From positions 1,402,804 through 1,466,803 of the forward strand of contig NW_022985443.1 of NCBI RefSeq assembly GCF_010093595.1: a stretch of DNA of 64,000 nucleotides. Direction: 5' to 3'. Below the pieces are notes generated by a model. It was not told the DNA's origin and did not search any database. It saw only the letters and a program-made list of their open reading frames with translations. Both the position numbers and the translations under genes were made by a program. Numbering within the stretch: the stretch's first letter is position 1; each line of letters opens with the position of its first letter. The DNA comes from Mytilinidion resinicola. Taxonomy: Eukaryota > Ascomycota > Dothideomycetes > Mytilinidiales > Mytilinidiaceae. Positions 8,662 through 21,130 of the stretch are shown here, in pieces.

Positions 8662-11600
8662 CTACAAGTAGAACACCCCCGAAATCAACCCCTCATACCT
8701 CACCGTCCTATTCGCCACCCCCTCCTGCGCCACATCCCGCAGCATATAATCCTCCGTATCCCCAAACCCGTCACCCCCCACCACATCCACCCGAAACTGC
8801 ACATCCTGCGCCACATACTTATACGCCCCCGCGCCACTCGCCTCCGCCGGCAACACCGGCAGCTCCACCGCCGCCGGCTCCGTCGCCGCCACGGGCACCA
8901 TGACCATCGAGTTCGGCGCCGGCGCGTCGGTCCCCGCGACCACCTGCTGCGACTCGAAGCGCGGCCACGGCAGCTTCATGAAGAGCACCGCGCGCTCAAG
9001 CTCCGGCGGGCACTGCGCGCGGCGGCGGCCGAAGACATCGTCGACGTAGTCGCGGAAGCCGGTCGTCTGGTCCGCGAAGGCCCAGCACAGGCGGATCGTG
9101 TCGCCTTCTTTGATATGCTCGCCGGGGGTGGCGGCGCCGTTGGCTTTGAGGATGCGCCAGTATTGCGGCGTGTCGGATTCGGACATGGCGGGGAGGAAGA
9201 CGCCCTGCGCGGTGCGGAAGACGACCATGTGGGCGGGTGGGGGCGTCGAAAGAGGGGTGGTGGTGGGATCGGTTTGGGCGGGAGAGGGGGAGGGGGAGGT
9301 GTAGGGGTGGGTGGAGATGGTGACGCGGGCGCCGTGGGTGAGCTGTGGGTTGGTTAGTAAGGGGCTTTGAGGGCTGGGTGGATGGGGTCTTACGGAGTCG
9401 CTGAATGGAGCGGTGATGTTCCATTGCGTGTATGTGTATTCCGGCTCATACTTGGCTCCGAAGTAGGTCGAGCCGACTTTGTTGTCGGTATAACCAAGCA
9501 GGACAGGGGCACGGAAGCTGGTATGATTAGTAAAACGTCTTTAGTTTTGATGTGGAAGTTCTAGACCTACGTCTTTGGGTTGAAAAGCGGTGTCTCTTCC
9601 GAGTACTCGATCATAAGCCCCCAGAAACGGGATATGTCAGCGGTATTGACCGACATCATCCTGGGCGTTGTGCTGGAGGTTGGCTTATGACCAAGATAGT
9701 ATGCAGGGTTTGGTTTGTCTTTTAAAGATAAGCCGTTAAGAGGAGCGGTAAGACGAAACCGCGTCATCACTTGGCGAGATTCATCCAGTTCGATATACTT
9801 GCTGAGTGCTGGTACAGCTTGGATGAAATAGCTTTTGACGTCTTCGTACCCCGGGATCCCCGAAAGGGCATCGGCGAGTGGCGTCAATTCGTCCCTCTAA
9901 TCTCTATGAGTATATAAAAGTCCCAAAGAAGCTCTTAATCAGAAGCCTTACATTGATCACCCTCCAATATTCGTGCTTAGCAACTGTTGGTGCCCACGCA
10001 GCGGGGCTGTTTATTGTTAGTATGGGTATATTTGCAGAATCAAGGCATCAACTGACTTATTTGCAAGAATGGTGTCGCCTCCCACAGCTTCGAAGATGTT
10101 GTTTTCGTTGGTCTTTTTATCCATGGTGTTCTGGGACTGCGTGCTTCCCTTTTCTTCCTCGTGTTTCATGCTAGCTCCAATGCCAATTGGTGTTGAAACC
10201 GAGACTCCGACAGAGACTTTGAATTGCTCCTTCTGCTCTTGCTCTGTGGTTAGAGTGTCGGTCTTAATGATCTTAGTAGATTGCAACCGGCCTCCAAGCG
10301 TCAGATTTTGACAGAAAAGGTGACCAAAGTCTGCATGAAGTTTGCGCAAGTCATTGATGTTCTTTGACTTTCGAACTTTCTCCACGGCCTTTATAAGCTC
10401 CGGAGTTGGCTCAATGTCGTCTGAATAGAGGAACAGGTCGCAGCGAGGGTACAAATATCGAGCAATGAGAGTTTTCTGGTAGGTGTTTGTCGTCGTCTTT
10501 GATGAGCTCTCGCTCCTGCTAGAAAAACCAGCGCTGACGGTTACCGAGAAACCAGCATACCCAGCAGACCTGAACAATACCATTTAGTGATAGAGAATTA
10601 CTACTTATTTAGGACCGGACTTACATTGACGACTCAGTAGATTGAGCACTGAAGTCGCTCCGCGCCATACTGACCTCGAACTCGTGCTCGCAAGCAGTAA
10701 TGTCAATGCGTGAGTCATCATTGACTCGATAATTCGGGATGCCTTTGTAAGGTTTCTCATTCGGAATGTCAGTAGATTTCGCTTTTGTGGTTGGGTTACT
10801 ACCAGCCAGACCAACACCACCCGGGGCACTTGCTATCGTTGATAAGGATGCGTCGGATTCAAGACTACTACTCTTCGGTGGAGGAGGCAGTGGGGCTACG
10901 TCAGTATATGTTGGACGCTGCGGCCTTGGCTTAGTTGAAGGCGTGGCACCAGCCGCAGTCGAACCGGAGGGAACGTTCGAATTTTGAGTATTCGGTGTTG
11001 CCGTCGTGGTCGTTGAATTAGAGGCAGCATTCGTAGCAATAGAACTAAAAGGAACAGGAAGTGATGTTGCAGTAGGCGCTGCTCCACTTTGGGCTTTTGT
11101 GTCTGATTGTGGTGCTTGCGATGGCTTCACGGCTTCCGTCTTGCCACGTGACAACATGTCAGACTCGCTGGGAGAGTAATCTGGAATCGACGAGATAGGA
11201 TCATTGGAAAGCTTGGAGCGAAGCTGAAACGCTGCTTTTGGAGCTCGGACAATGCGATCTTTGCGGCGGTCGACAATCCAACCATAAAAGACACCACAGT
11301 TTCGAAGAACTTGAGCCCATTTTTCCTCGGACAGGCTGCCGGCTCCCATTTGGTCTCCGGCACCTGAAGCGACAGTAGGAAGCTCATCCTTTACAAGCGA
11401 GTTACGCGCTTTTTCAGTGTATGGTGATGCTGTCTTTCCCGGCGGAGGCTCCCTCATAGTCGTATCGGCTTGGATGCCCGCAGGAACCTCTAATTTGGAT
11501 GGATTGTTGAAGGCCTGGTTTGACTTGAAAAACAAGTTTACGGAAGGTATGGGCACAGAACCAGAACCTTCATCAGACGCAGGTTCGGTAGTAGCTGAAG

Positions 11601-12668
11601 GCTCCAACGCTAGATATTCCAGGAAATTGAGATTCTCGTCTTCAACAGTGGTCCCAGATTTGGTACAGAATCTATGGACGCTCGAGAAGGATGACATAGA
11701 AGACACTAGCTTGCGAAGTCCAGCAAGACTCATTGTCTTTGCATCCCTGAGGCCAAGTGACTTCGAGTGAACCGATCCTTTGCTCGTGGTGGTCGGTGAC
11801 GCAGTAGGATCAGTCGGCGAGATAGCCCATTGATAGACCATTATTACGAAAGGCCGTTGGGAAAGAACTTCGGCCACGCTTTTCGTCTTTGGGCGCACTA
11901 TATAGATCAAATCCCCTTGAGCTTTGGTATCGGCGTTTTCGCGAGATATCTCCAGGTACGAGACGATGCTGACAGCATCTGATGCCACAGAGCCATCTGG
12001 AAAACAGAAGGTCTGTGTGGCGGTGCTACAAATCATCAGCAATGCAGATGCCTCGGGGATATTCTACATACATCTTCGCGGCTAACTTGGTCCTAACGGC
12101 TGCTAGCGTGGTTTCCGTAGGGCCAAACCTATCGAGAAGTCAGCGAGAACCCATGACAAAAGTCTCGAAAAAGCTAGGTAAGTATGGCCTTACTCTCCCT
12201 TTTCCAACGTAGCTATTGCATTATGCGTAGTGCTTGCCTGTTGGCCTTCGGTCGCTGAACTCGATGATAGACCCAGCTCTAAAATCCTATATGCTTTCGA
12301 GAGCGGCGTTTTCTTCGATGCTTCATCCTCTTGCAAGGGCTCACCAATTTTGGGAGCCTCATTTTTTGGAGGTGGTTTCGTGCCTATGTTGATCGGCGTC
12401 AGTGGACCCGGATTTGAGACCTCATTTTGACAGATCTGATGGCCATACCGGGCTTCCAAGTTTCGTCAGCATTCGGAGCAGGCTTTCGTGATGATCCGAT
12501 GACTGGTGCAGAGGCTGTGCTCGAAGCGGGTTTTGATGTATCACCCTTTGTAGCTTTTGTAGAGACAGCGCTTTCAGTTTTTCTACCATCGTCTGGAGAA
12601 GCAAGATCGGGAACAGTCTTCGTCTCCGTAGTAGGTACTTCCTTGAGCTGGGAGGAACTTTCAGTCAT
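8662..12668 (-). CDS. MACPF (perforin-like) domain protein, 1188 residues
   Basis: Nine exons: 12668..12449, 12383..12194, 12128..12072, 12025..10625, 10569..10057, 10006..9952, 9896..9571, 9517..9394, 9342..8662; every junction keeps frame. The N-terminal ~600 residues are Ser/Pro/Thr-rich with one more conserved-looking segment (RPFVIMVYQWAIS). The MACPF fold spans about 600-960: HADFGHLFCQNLTLGG at ~701-716 is the F-G-x2-F-x6-G-G version of the family signature Y-G-T-H-[FY]-x6-G-G, and GGDTILA..W..TV....YWRVI follows. A C-terminal beta-rich domain (THGARVTISTHPY, DTIRLCWAF, RYEGLISGVFYL) may bind a ligand. MACPF proteins oligomerise into membrane pores. There is no signal peptide. The Thr-His of the classical signature is His-Leu here. 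Confidence 0.78.
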
Positions 12669-13641
12669 CTTGCTCAGGGTACGAAAGAGAGCAAACAGTG
12701 TCTTGTTTTCTGTCTTTATGCCGAAGTATATAGATCAAAGGAGTACATTCAGTCTAGACGCTGAATATCATTCTAATGGAAGGTAATCGCCAACCTGCCA
12801 GGAAAGCATGAGACTTACTCATTCTAGCCAGGCTGTCTACACGAAGGGCTGCATAGCACAAAGACGCTAATACCGCCGTCGAACATGGCTGGCCTCGTCC
12901 CGGTGGAGGAGATAGTAAGAACCAGGGTGCTTTCGAACGAGGTTTGTGGCGAGCTGTCACCTTGCAGCTTGCTGTGTCAAGTGCATGGTGCAAGAAGCAG
13001 TGTTGGCAATTGTGGCGGTCGTGTTCGCCTGGTGATGCCGATCCTGCACATAGCTCGAGTCGTGAAGGCGCATATCCAGAACGCGGTAGGATGTAAAGGG
13101 AAGAGGAGGTGACGAGCTGAGGTTGAACTGGGCAAATGTGGCTTCGGCTGATAGAATAAATTCGGCGATCGCGGACCTGCTTCACCTCCAGGCCTCCCGA
13201 CCACCCTGCCTTCACCATGCTGGCACCATTCTCATCTCATCGTCATGCATCTCAGCACCTTCTTGGCCTTCTCATGCAGTATTCTTATCGGCCTTTGAAC
13301 CGTCAATAGCGGCTCGGCTGCCGCCATGCTGCTACAGACCAGCTGAGGCGCCTCGTCGCGTCCTACGATAACGGATGAAAGCCGCATACAGCTCCATCAG
13401 CCTGTCTATCCGCTAGCCGTTTTAACCTCATCGTGGCAATTGTTAGCGATGTGTCTGTGTTCAATAAACATGCAGGCAGCATCATCCTCCGCCTGTGCTT
13501 CGGCAACACATGGTGCTTGCAGCTCGTTTAGACTGGAACCGGGCCTTCTAGGACGAATTTCCTTGAACCATTTTCAATTACGATTTGATTCTAAAATTCA
13601 CATCTCATCTACCTACCTGGGGACCTCTTGCGGTCTTCGCG
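12669..13641. promoter_or_regulatory. Shared divergent promoter region of the two MACPF-like genes
   Basis: The 973 bp between the two divergent start codons contain no convincing gene; the small frames on both strands match nothing I know. A head-to-head pair this close may be co-regulated, which is inference from spacing only. Confidence 0.45.
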
Positions 13642-16184
13642 ATGGCACTGTTGTTAGCACCGTACAATGACTCCATGCGGTTGGGGAGAGGGTTCAACTC
13701 CTACACACAGACTATGTGCATCGACCAAGCCGTGGAGATCGCTCAGGATGACATTATCTCTGTGCGACCAGACAATCCCTCGCAGGTAATCGAGTACGCG
13801 CTCCAAGCTATACAAAATAGTCCTCTTGACACTTTCAACTCTCTAGGTCGTGTCCTACTCCTCTAGATTTGTCGACAAGCTTAGTGAAGTGGTTGACACG
13901 ATGAATCTCTCCTATGGCTCTTCTATCAAGAAAGGCACCATAGAAATTTCTGGAAACGCCAGTACTGTGGACGAAGACAAAATCAAGAGCTCGGACGTCA
14001 ACATGATCGTGTCTGTCAAGGTTTGTAGCTTTCTCCAGTGCTCGCTAATTTGAACAACAACTGATAGAGTCGTTGCTAGGTTGTTAACCAAACTACGACA
14101 CTGGTAGATACATGCAAATTCAAGCCCATTCAAGGGGTCTTGCCTGGGTCTCAGAAGTTCAACGAATGCTTCGGAGATTGCTTCATTTCAGGTTGGTCAC
14201 CTCCAATATCTACCCACAATGGTGGGCCACCATTGCTGATGTTTATGGAGGATTCATCGAGGGAGGAGACTTCACCGCGATTTGCTCTACTCGAGTACTT
14301 GACAGGAGTAAGGTTGGGAAAATCTCAGCATCGTAAGTAATTTGTGACGCGTTGCCATTCCACTTGTATAGTATCCGCTGAGCTCATCTTTTGCCTACGC
14401 AGGATCAAGGGGAATTTGAATACCAGCAACAATAGCGACTTCACGCTGGATACATTGAACATTGACTCTGTGGATTCTTGGAACTCAAGTGACACGGAGA
14501 CCACCATTTCCGTGAGCTGGATGGGAGGCGGACAAGTGAAAGAAGGTAGGCGTAGCCCAATGAGCTCAGTTTTGCATGTGTTAACAATCTCGATAGCTAC
14601 TACTCTCTGGGATACAAAGTCCCTTTTCGTCGCAGCAGCAGCGTTTCCTTTTCAAGTTGCAAAATGTCCCCAAAAGACTTGGTGAGGAGACACTTCAGTT
14701 CTCTCGTCGCCTCGAGCTGACCTTGACGCAAGGGCTATCTTGACGAAATATAAGCAAAGCAGAAGCTTCGTAGAGTGGAGCGAGAAAGCCAGTTTTACCC
14801 CTCTTGAGTATGACAACATTGGCAGTTTCACTGCGGAGTTATTCGACAATTTCATGCAGTACAAATTGTTGCTCAAGAAGGTCCAGACTATCATGGACAA
14901 TCGAGATCAGTACACAGGTAAATTCTGATCAGCCTTGCCTTTTGAAAGCTAGTCTGACTGATCCATTCGCTAGTGCAAACGGAAAAGCACAACGCGATAT
15001 CTACCGAAGTCCCAACTTTGATAGCGGTCCGGTCGGCCCTCAGGACAGAGATGAACAAGATCGTCCAAGCTGTTGATGTGCTTGCACGCGACCCCGGAAT
15101 CTTGAAACGGCAGGCACAAGACTCTGCAGTTCCTCTCCATCCCCTTGTCAAAAGCATCCTCCTGGAAGCACAATATGGCCGATATGGAACGTCAATACCC
15201 TCGGATCCCGCCGAACAAAACGTTGCATCCCTGCAAGTAGATGTGGCTTCTTCGCAGCCCCCTACAATGACATCGCCAGCGCAGACATCTGTGCTGGTGG
15301 ATAGCCCGGGCGTTGAACCAACCCCAATCGTATTCACATCAGGCGAGGGACCAGAAGTGCCAGCGGCAGCTACTGGAACCCCAGCCAAGCCTGAGACGTT
15401 CAACTTTGGGGCACTTGTAGCGCCTGAAATCTGGGTAGATTTATTTCCAGTCCCGAAAACCAATGCCACAATAATGCCATCCAAAACATCAGATGAGATA
15501 GTCCCACTCACTTCAGGATTTCCTCCACCGCCGTCAAGCGACCTTAAGTCAGAACCTGCGGAACCCCTTCCAGAGGTTCCCAAGACCACCGCACCAATAT
15601 CTGAGCCTCCAGAGCTTCCTAAACTCAAGGTCCTGGCCGCAAGCTGGGGCATCGCTGATGTCACGCAACACATGAGTCGATTTATTGGCGCCGACCAGAC
15701 TCTCACCCTTGACACAGGCGCTCTTTCAAATTCCATCCCCGATCCCGGCTGGAAGACGATAAGAACCCTGAGCATCTTGTACAAATATAGCGGGGGGGAT
15801 GCGAGCGTTGACTCTCGATTTGGGCTCTTGATCACCACGGAGAACAAAGGCATACAAAAGATTTCGCCAGAGTCCATGACACAGCAATCTAGTGTGAAAA
15901 TGGTCGGACTGAGTCCCAGACGTCCAAGTGGTATCTACATTATTGCTATAGTCTGGGGAGGCGAAGTCATAGATTCTCCGGTCGTCCTTGAGAAGATCTA
16001 TACTCGGACCGAGCAACAACAAACCTTCCCCGTTAGCAATGACTTCTTTGGGAAAGATACATGGCCTGGCGTTGTCAAGTCTGCTCAAATATACTATCAA
16101 GAGACGGAAGATGGGCCCGTCCTATCTAAGCTGAGAGCAGAGGCCGAACCCCGCTGCGGTGTCAATGCCATGCAACTGTTCTAG
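13642..16184 (+). CDS. Fungal protein with MACPF-like signature, 605 residues
   Basis: Eight exons: 13642..13785, 13847..14020, 14080..14191, 14251..14332, 14403..14545, 14597..14681, 14733..14917, 14974..16184; all junctions keep frame. The N-terminus (LLAPYNDSMRLGRGFNSYTQ) lacks a signal peptide. At about residues 119-131, FGDCFISGFIEGG has the spacing F-G-x2-F-x6-G-G, the same as in the divergent MACPF neighbour, then DFTAICS. A Thr/Pro/Ser-rich linker (about 330-430) leads to a globular C-terminus (LAASWGIADVTQHMSRFIG..GKDTWPGVVKSAQIYYQ). I recognise the layout from conserved fungal proteins without assigned function; membership of the MACPF superfamily is inferred from the signature and the neighbour. 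Confidence 0.6.
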
Positions 16185-17091
16185 GTGGCTAAGACTTTCT
16201 TAGTAGCCTCCAACTGTCTTCCATACCTGTTTGCTCTCGAATTATTTGTCCAGTTTTAGCGCATTCATAGTTCTACTTAGTACTTAGTGTAACTGCATTG
16301 TGAAAGTTGTAACAATCGAGTCTTGGATCGCACCTTCACCTCATACACACCGACTGTTTCTGCTTAAGCAGCGATTCTATTTACGATAGTTCCTATATTT
16401 GCCTAACGCGGAAGAAGGCGAGCATGTCAACGTTTCATAGGTCCAGTCTACTCGCCATTGTCGCCAACACAACCCACATACAGCCACAACCGAGAGACTG
16501 CATCATGCCCATTCATTCAGCTCCCGAGCAGCACATGCATCACTCGGAACCCTCCACAGCCGCGCCACCAGCCCGGACCGTGAATCTCAGACAGCCACAG
16601 CTCAAAATTGCGATTTTGGCGGCTGCGGCTTGGCCTGGACTCTAGATCTATATAATCTCGCTCGCTAACCACTTCCTTTATAGTGCTCAGCTGACCATGC
16701 ATGAGCTCTCCACCATATTTCCCCACATCAAGGGTCTCTCAACTATCTCTTGCCTTTCGATAAGCCGGCGGGGACGCCGGGCCATGTGGAGTGGGCTTGT
16801 AACGTCTCGAGCTGAAACACGATATCGTCTGCATGTTGAATACGCGCAAGCACAGCTCCTGCGCAGTTGGTTGCTGAGGTTGACACTGCATTAGCGAAGT
16901 GCTACAGACCACAAAGAATTGACGATGCCGAGTCGGGAGGACTATACTGTGAAGCATGGTATCCCGGCAACGATTTCGGTCTTCTTCCACCCTCAGTCCT
17001 TTGCCTCATCATATTTAGTCACATATTCCACTTCATTTACCTTTTGCTTTGTCGACGTAAACTGTAGCTGATATATGATAAAGTCTTAATC
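16185..17091. other. Intergenic region
   Basis: About 900 bp with no recognisable gene or repeat; it must contain the 3' end of the upstream gene and the promoter of the downstream one. Confidence 0.55.
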
Positions 17092-19157
17092 ATGTTCCCG
17101 CAACGTGCGCCTCCGAAGGGTCAAACACCAGCCGAGAAGCTCAACCCAAAACCAGTTCCCGTAGTCAATCCAACCAAAACAACGAATGCCACGGCTCCGA
17201 CTACGAGCGTCACAAATCCGACTACGAATATCACAACTCCGACTACAAATGTCACAAACCCGACGACAAATGTCACAACTCCGACTACAAATGTCACAAA
17301 CCCGACGACAAATGTCACAACTCCAACTACGAGCGTCACAAACCCCGTAACAAATGTCACAACTCCAACTACAAATGTGACGACACCTGCTACCACTACA
17401 ACCACAACTACAACTACAACTACAACTACCAATGGTGAGACGCTCAGTCTTAGACTTCGGATTTACACTGCTGACAAGGCTGTCTCTCAGGACTAGGTTC
17501 CAGACCAGTGTTCATTCTATTTCCCGGTGACTGGACTGGCGATGTCTGGCATTGTGCTGCCGCAGGATACCTTGCCACGCGATACGCAATGCCCAACAAC
17601 CCAACCTTCAAGGCCTATCCTATCATCGTCATTGGCATCCAGGACCCCGGCACCACTGGCCCTCTTGATGGTTTTGCCCCACCTGACAGTTTCAAGTCCG
17701 GAGCAGCTACTTGGGAATACCTTCAATCCATATCAGTTCCATGTCTCCTCGCACGAATCTGCGGAGAAGAGGTGAAGAAGCAGGGTGGTCTCCAGGCGGC
17801 AATGCATCGCATGCCCCCTGGATGCTTCACGGGAATGGCGGCCGTTTACAACACAGTCGTGCCGGAGGCCGGCAGTGCAGTCAACAATCCTACTACCTGG
17901 TTTCAGAGAGCTTGGAGAGCAACGCCCATATGGGATTCTAGAAGCGCAACCGAATTTGTTCAGCCCAACAGCGCCAATGATGTCACATTTCTGACGAAGA
18001 AGTTCAAATCCGTATTCCCGAACAACTGGGACCACAAACCCGTAATCACGTGCAAATGGAGCGTTCCAGTCGTTCCACCTTCTAATACTTTTGCTATCAT
18101 GAAGAACCAAATTCTGAATCTCTGGGCCTCTACAACAATTACAATGCAGCATTTGCAGCCGGTAGGTACCCGAAATGAGGTATTTTCCAGACTCCAAGCC
18201 GGGCTCCGTCGCCCAGGAGATGACATCCCGGATATTCAAAGGGCAAAACAAAGGATTGAGGAACTTCGAAAGATAACCGATTCTCCCAAGTATGATTGGT
18301 GGAGAGTGGATACCAACGGAAAACGCGTCCCAGGCGACAAGCAGTTCGTCCTCTTCAACTACCGCATCGGCGACGTGAACAAGCAGCACGACTCAACCTG
18401 GGGGCTTTTCCAGCATGTCAACGAGATCGCAAACCCGCGTGCAGGCGACGGGCTAACGACAAGGCCAGAGGACACGCTATATTACCACATCATCCCGATA
18501 TTAGTCGGTGTACCAGCCCCAGATCCCGAAAAGCCGAATGTGCCCAACGTCCGGGCCATGTTGACGGCTGCGAATAAAGACTACATCGACCTCTATCCAC
18601 CGGACCTGCCCAAGGTCGACAAATCCTACACCGCGGCCTTCTGGGCGATGCTCGCGACCGACGCGGACCTGAAATCCAAGATCTTCGGCCTCATCGGCGG
18701 CCGCAGTGGCTCGATGGACATCGCGTCGTTCATGGGCATTAACACGTGCAGCTGGGAGGAACCGCTGGATAAGCTCGGCTTCTCTGTCGGCGATGACACT
18801 GATACGCAGAGGCGACAGTACCTCAGGCTCTATAGTCAATACCCCTGCATGAGTATCACGTACCTAGATGCGACTTCTAATGGCGGTAATCGGACGAATT
18901 ATCAGAGGTTGGACGAGCCGCAGACTAGAGCCTGGTTTGAGTATGGTGACGCCCAGGAATCGAGGCCTCCTCTGGCACAGAATGTGAGTCTAGTTCGCGC
19001 GCTTATCATTCAAACTCATATCGAGGCAACCGATACTAACGCTCGCTAGGGCCTGGTTGGTAAACAGTTCGCAGCACTAGGCGGAGCGGCGGAGAAGCTG
19101 GAGAAGGTTGAACACGGCATCCGCAGCCCTCTCCGTGATCTTCAAGGGTGGAACTAA
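17092..19157 (+). CDS. Large conserved fungal protein with PTTNVT-repeat N-terminus
   Basis: Three exons (17092..17434, 17491..18983, 19050..19157) encode 647 residues. Residues ~28-114 are a Thr/Asn/Pro repeat of seven-residue units (P-T-T-N-V-T-[NT]) ending in a poly-Thr run. The rest is globular: VFILFPGDWTGDVWHCAAAGY, WEYLQSISVPC, FVLFNYRIGDVNKQHD, and a strongly patterned GGRSGSMDIASFMGINTCSW..EP near residue 530. The last motif and FNYR resemble nucleotide-sugar-binding corners of GT-B-type glycosyltransferases, but I cannot confirm it and treat the function as unknown. No signal peptide or membrane segment is visible. It follows the MACPF-like gene in the same direction, 907 bp away. 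Confidence 0.6.
17197..17389 (+). repeat. 21-bp tandem repeat inside a coding exon
   Basis: About nine degenerate 21-bp units of the form CCGACTACAAATGTCACAAAC, alternating with CCGACGACAAATGTCACAACT, encode the PTTNVT heptads. Some adjacent pairs are identical, indicating recent slippage or unequal crossing-over. Confidence 0.9.
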
Positions 19158-19921
19158 ATTCAAGACATCTCTACCCGTGGTATGTGTAAGTGCTTCCGGT
19201 GTGATTGCCTTTCTCTTTCCAGCCAGTTTCCTTCCTCCTTTCCTTGGCATTTCACGTGATGCCAATGAAGGCTTCGCGTCACCTGCTTGAAATAATGCTT
19301 GTTTGTCTCTACAAGGCGTTAAGGATGTTAGTGATGTAATGACTAAACCGTGATGAGTTGGATTTATCGCGGCTGAGGGTAGTTTTCTATCTAGTATCAG
19401 GAGATGTAACTAGAATTGTTCCACATCTAACCCAGCTGTGTACGATGACTTGACGGTTTATGTCCACTGGTATCTTACGAATCTGCCATCACGAAGATAG
19501 TGGACCTCAGGAACGCTCAACAGTACAGGCAAGTGATCAGAGTGCCGTTCCAATCAACCAAATCTCTGAGTTTCTCTGTCATTGCGCTTTCCTTGGGTTA
19601 GTTTATGAGAAATCTCACGTTAGGCTGGCGAATGGTCTTGGCGACCTGAAGGCTTTGTCGAAATAGTAGTTCAGTAGAATGTTGATATCAATTACACGGT
19701 GTTATTCCTCTTTCTCATTCCTCGATATCCCAGCTGCAATAGAACAATACCCTAACGACCATCCAATCTGCCAACCTTTGCAAAGTGACCTCAGAAGTGC
19801 ATCTTGTATTAGTCTATACAGTCGATTTATACAAGTCTAATACTACAAGTACATACTATACACACTTATACACAAGCCTACATACCCCCCTCCGGACCCC
19901 AAAACCTAAAAAATCCCTCAT
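19158..19921. other. Intergenic, between two convergent 3' ends
   Basis: Nothing recognisable beyond AT-rich 3' flanks of the converging genes. Confidence 0.6.
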
Positions 19922-21130
19922 CTATGACCCACCTCCCAGCTTTTCCAACCGCGCTCTAACATTCCCGCGTCCGCGATAGCTATGCGCCGTCCCAAACGAC
20001 TTCTTCGCAGCTCCCGCAGCACGCTTCACTCTAAACTTGTCCTCCTTCCTCTCCCGCACCTCCATCCCACCCGGTCTCTCCGCAGCTGCCTCAGCGCGCT
20101 TTATCCTAAGCCTCTCCCTCCTCTCGCGCTTCCTCAACTCGTGCTCAATCGCCTTCAAAAGCGTCTTCTTTTGTCTGGGTACCAAACTGTTAATTTGATC
20201 CCAGTCCGCTGACCCGTCGCGGATTTGCTTTACAAGATTTTGGGTGAGAAGTTTGTCAGAGGCGCGACCACTACCGCGGAACGGTTTGGGAGCTTTCGAA
20301 GGGTTAGGGTCATCGATCTTGTCGTTGGGGGGAACTGGTTCTGGTGGGAGGGACGACCCAGGTGGTTGCTTGATTTTGGGCTGGCGATTGGGTGCTTTTC
20401 TTTGCTGGTCTTTCTTTGGGGTGCATGGGGTGTATGGGGTGTATATGGCGTATGTGGCGTATTTGATTTTCAGAGAGGTCTCCTCGGGATCTAGTGGGAG
20501 GGAGGACGTAGGTGGTCGCTTGGCGTCAGCTATAAGGGGCTGGGGAGGAGCGGGCCCGCGATCGTGTTCATTTCCTTGCTGGTCGTTCTTTGGGATGTGG
20601 GTGGATTTTAGGGAGGTCTCCTCGGGGTGTGGTAGGGTTGCATTGGTCCATCCTGCGGTTGAAGGCAACCAGCTGGGTCTTTGCTCGAGGTCCTCTTCCT
20701 TGTTTTCTGATCGAGAATTTTTGAGGGTGGCATTGCGTGGGGAATGTATTGGTATTCGCAGATGGCTCTCCTTCTCCTTTACGGGGGGCTGACCACGGCC
20801 ATCCTCAATGTCAACCCTCGTCTGCGCCGCTATCGTCAGCGCTCTGCTCTGTCGTCTGTTCAACTTGTTCCCATCTTTGTCGGTCAAGACTTCGTCACCG
20901 TTCTCCACATGCGCCATCTTCGCTGCGTTCGCCGCGTCCATCAGCGCTCTGAGTTGCCGTGTGTGCAACCTTTCCCCTTCTTTGTCGGTTAAGACTTTGC
21001 CATCGTTCTTCACATGCCCGTCCCCATCCACCCCGTTAGTCTTTGTCTGTATCGCCTTAGCCTCAAACTCCCTCTCTTCACGAAGCTCTCGCTTACCCTC
21101 TGCAGGACTCGCCTGCGCACCCTTCCCCTT
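19922..21130 (-). other. Atypical ~400-residue tail of the leucyl-tRNA synthetase
   Basis: The tail holds two internal duplications: [18 protein letters not shown] / [18 protein letters not shown], and two PEETSLK..KKDQQ/PKNDQQ units. It ends in a Lys/Arg-rich helical stretch ([20 protein letters not shown]) and [11 protein letters not shown]. Open for 1.2 kb without a stop, it is probably translated; the base composition suggests RNA binding (inference). Confidence 0.6.

Noticed and set aside
17121..17432. Val-rich minus-strand frame
   Set aside because: It is the antisense of the PTTNVT repeat and has no independent support.
20244..20792. Plus-strand frame over the LeuRS tail as a separate gene
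   Set aside because: Low-complexity translation without motifs; the minus frame is continuous with LeuRS. It does leave some doubt about the tail, which is why transcript data are suggested.
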